This document shows positions 4,899 to 6,249 of a stretch of 6,249 nucleotides of DNA, piece by piece (the stretch's first letter is position 1; each line of letters opens with the position of its first letter). Under the pieces are notes generated by a model, which worked only from the letters and a program-made list of their open reading frames with translations, had not been told where the DNA came from and did not search any database. Where the stretch lies: NCBI GenBank assembly GCA_012274175.1, contig JAAOZZ010000295.1, forward strand, positions 1 through 6,249, in the 5' to 3' direction. This DNA comes from Betaproteobacteria bacterium. Its GTDB lineage: Bacteria > Pseudomonadota > Gammaproteobacteria > Burkholderiales > Usitatibacteraceae. Both the position numbers and the translations under genes were made by a program.

Positions 4899-6118
4899 CA
4901 CGCCACCTCGACCATGATGCGGGACACCACGTTGTGGTGATAGCCCGCGGGATTGAAGATGAGCTCCGGCACCTGGGTCTCGCCGCGGTTGTTGGTGGCC
5001 TTCACCATGACCACCGTGGGCCCGGGCTGCGTCGCGTGCCATTTGAAGCTGAAGGGACGGAAGGAGAACCGTCCCAGGTCGCGCCCGAGCTGGGCCTTCT
5101 GCCACGATTGCCCGCTGTCCACGCTCACCATCACGTCGCGGATGCCGTGCCCGCCGTCCCAGGCGATGCCCCCGACGTCCACCACCTGCCCGCGATGCAC
5201 GCGCAGGCCGTCGTGGATGGTGGTGACGAGCGAGTTCACCACCATGTCGGTGATGGGCTGGCCGGCCGCGTTCTCCTGGCTCGGGAAGCGCGCCACCTGC
5301 GGAAACTTGCCCGCGGGGATGCGGTACGCCGGGTTCATCCAGAAGTTCACGAGGGGCTTGGAGCGCACGTCGATGTCGGTCAAGTGCTTCACCCAGTAGG
5401 TCCCGGTCCACCCCGGCACGATGAGGCGCGCGGGAAAGCCGTTCCAGCGCGGCAGCGGCTTGCCGTTCATCTCGAAGGCGATGAGCGTGTTCTCGTCGAG
5501 CGCCCGGTCGATCGGCAGGCTCTTCACGAAGTCGGGGGTCACGGGCAGCGCCGGGCCGTCGGCGCCGTTGAAGCCCACCTCGATCGCGTCCTTGGCCACA
5601 CCGCTCTTGGCGAGCACGTCGCGCAGCCGCACGCCCTTCCAGCGGGCGTTGCCCATGGCGCCCACGCCCCATTCGACGCCCTGCACGTGGGGCGCGAACA
5701 TGCCGCGCCGGTTGCCCGAGCATTGGCACACCGCCACCATCTCCACCACTGGGAAATCGCGCTTGAGGGCCGCGAAGTCGTATTCCGCGGGGTGCTGCGC
5801 CGCGTCTCCCCCCACCTTCACGCGCCAGGTCTTCACGTTCACGTCCGGCACGCCCGACAGGTGGTAGCGCACGAAAAATGCGTCGTTGGGCGTGATGATG
5901 TTCTTGTAGTAGTCGAGGGGCGTCTCGAAGTTCGGCGGCCGGTAGCTGCGCTTGATGAGCGGGACCTTGCCGGCGATGCGCTCCAGGTATCCCTCGGCTG
6001 CGGCACCCTCGGCCAGCTCTTCGGGCTGCCAGACCCGGGTCACGGCGGAAGCGATGGGCGAAAGCGAGGACAGGGCGGGAACGGCGATTCCCGCGAGGAA
6101 GCGGCGGCGGTCGACCAT
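4898..6118 (-). CDS. sorA: Sulfite:cytochrome c oxidoreductase, molybdopterin subunit (SorA-like)
   Basis: This 406-residue periplasmic enzyme oxidises sulfite to sulfate at a molybdenum cofactor. The N-terminus VDRRRFLAGIA is a Tat signal, fitting export of a folded cofactor protein, with likely cleavage around residue 25. The sulfite-oxidase catalytic domain (PF00174, about 70-255) includes FFVRYH (Arg84, His86), the molybdenum-binding Cys133 in CQCSGNRRG, and Tyr241 in GTYWVKHL. These correspond to the Arg, His, Cys and Tyr of the Starkeya SorA active site. The Mo-co dimerisation domain (PF03404) spans about 285-405. No haem b5 domain is present, unlike animal sulfite oxidase, and the protein is not MsrP (YedY)-sized. 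The start at 6118 is supported by GGAGG six bases upstream. The next gene, a SorB-like cytochrome, overlaps by one base. Confidence 0.94.
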   Translation of the reverse strand: MVDRRRFLAGIAVPALSSLSPIASAVTRVWQPEELAEGAAAEGYLERIAGKVPLIKRSYRPPNFETPLDYYKNIITPNDAFFVRYHLSGVPDVNVKTWRVKVGGDAAQHPAEYDFAALKRDFPVVEMVAVCQCSGNRRGMFAPHVQGVEWGVGAMGNARWKGVRLRDVLAKSGVAKDAIEVGFNGADGPALPVTPDFVKSLPIDRALDENTLIAFEMNGKPLPRWNGFPARLIVPGWTGTYWVKHLTDIDVRSKPLVNFWMNPAYRIPAGKFPQVARFPSQENAAGQPITDMVVNSLVTTIHDGLRVHRGQVVDVGGIAWDGGHGIRDVMVSVDSGQSWQKAQLGRDLGRFSFRPFSFKWHATQPGPTVVMVKATNNRGETQVPELIFNPAGYHHNVVSRIMVEVA

Positions 6119-6124
6119 GGGGAT

Positions 6125-6129
6125 CCTCC
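6125..6129 (-). promoter_or_regulatory. Ribosome binding site of the sorA-like gene
   Basis: On the minus strand GGAGG lies six bases before the ATG at 6118, a consensus match that fixes the start. Confidence 0.85.
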
Positions 6130-6160
6130 GGCGATGGTTCGAGTTGTATTACGAAACGCT

Positions 6161-6189
6161 TATATATCATCCCGCCGGGCGATAATCAA
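6161..6189 (-). promoter_or_regulatory. Candidate sigma70 promoter of the sorAB operon
   Basis: On the minus strand TTGATT (6184-6189) and TATATA (6161-6166) are separated by 17 bases, each matching consensus at four of six positions. The A/T-rich patch stands out in a GC-rich region and lies about 43 bases before the sorA start. No clear operator palindrome was seen, so the regulator is unknown. Confidence 0.4.
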
Positions 6190-6236
6190 AGCCCTTGCAT
6201 GCCGCATCGCAACATGACGAAAGGACAAATCCGGCC

Positions 6237-6249
6237 ATGGATGCCGTAC
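6237..6249 (+). CDS. Possible start of a rightward gene cut by the window edge
   Basis: An ATG at 6237 (Met-Asp-Ala-Val) is preceded by AAAGGA (6220-6225) with an 11-base gap. An alternative ATG at 6214 in another frame also stays open to the edge. Too little is in the window to name a product. Its position, divergent from the sorA-like gene, suggests a shared intergenic control region. Confidence 0.3.

Noticed and set aside
4934..6217. A 427-residue His/Val/Gly-rich plus-strand open frame
   Set aside because: It is the antisense of the sorA-like gene, whose active-site motifs are all intact on the minus strand.

Overview
The window looks like chromosomal DNA of a high-GC proteobacterium, most probably a betaproteobacterium (Burkholderiales, Rhodocyclales or Nitrosomonadales-like). 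The evidence is uniformly high GC with strongly GC-biased third codon positions, very tight gene packing with 1-4 base overlaps, and protein families typical of that group. It holds ten supported genes, one of them cut by the left edge, and a possible eleventh entering at the right edge. I saw no RNA genes, mobile elements, CRISPR arrays or clear rho-independent terminators.

Left block (1-2640). A divergent pair of transcription units shares a 124-base control region. Leftward runs a small DUF2892 membrane protein, then a lipoprotein-type RND periplasmic adaptor, then the N-terminal 159 residues of an RND inner-membrane permease. Rightward runs a CsoR/FrmR-family repressor followed by a C-terminal-heme (cytochrome c'-like) lipoprotein. 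The control region carries a perfect 9-base inverted repeat around GGGGG, the classic shape of a CsoR/FrmR/RcnR operator. It lies on a well-formed sigma70 promoter facing the efflux genes, so the repressor very probably controls the pump and may control itself. The repressor keeps the first conserved Cys but lacks the His and second Cys of Cu(I) sensors, so its inducer is open.

Middle block (2645-4601). A class II glutamine amidotransferase of the YafJ type runs leftward and converges on the cytochrome lipoprotein. Divergent from it is a two-gene unit with a 4-base ATGA overlap: a DUF442 (TIGR01244-type) putative sulfurtransferase/phosphatase and a class I SAM methyltransferase of the TehB/thiopurine-methyltransferase-like group.

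Right block (4611-6249). A leftward two-gene operon encodes a periplasmic sulfite dehydrogenase: a Tat-exported molybdopterin subunit (SorA-like) and a small monohaem cytochrome c (SorB-like) joined by a one-base overlap. A candidate sigma70 promoter and a strong ribosome binding site lie upstream. A further rightward gene probably starts at the extreme right edge.

As a whole, several genes point to sulfur or thiol chemistry: a Cys-containing CsoR-like sensor, a YgaP-like DUF2892 protein, a DUF442 rhodanese-loop protein and SorAB. A working reading is a neighbourhood for handling reactive sulfur or sulfite stress together with an efflux pump. The link between the blocks is inference from proximity only.
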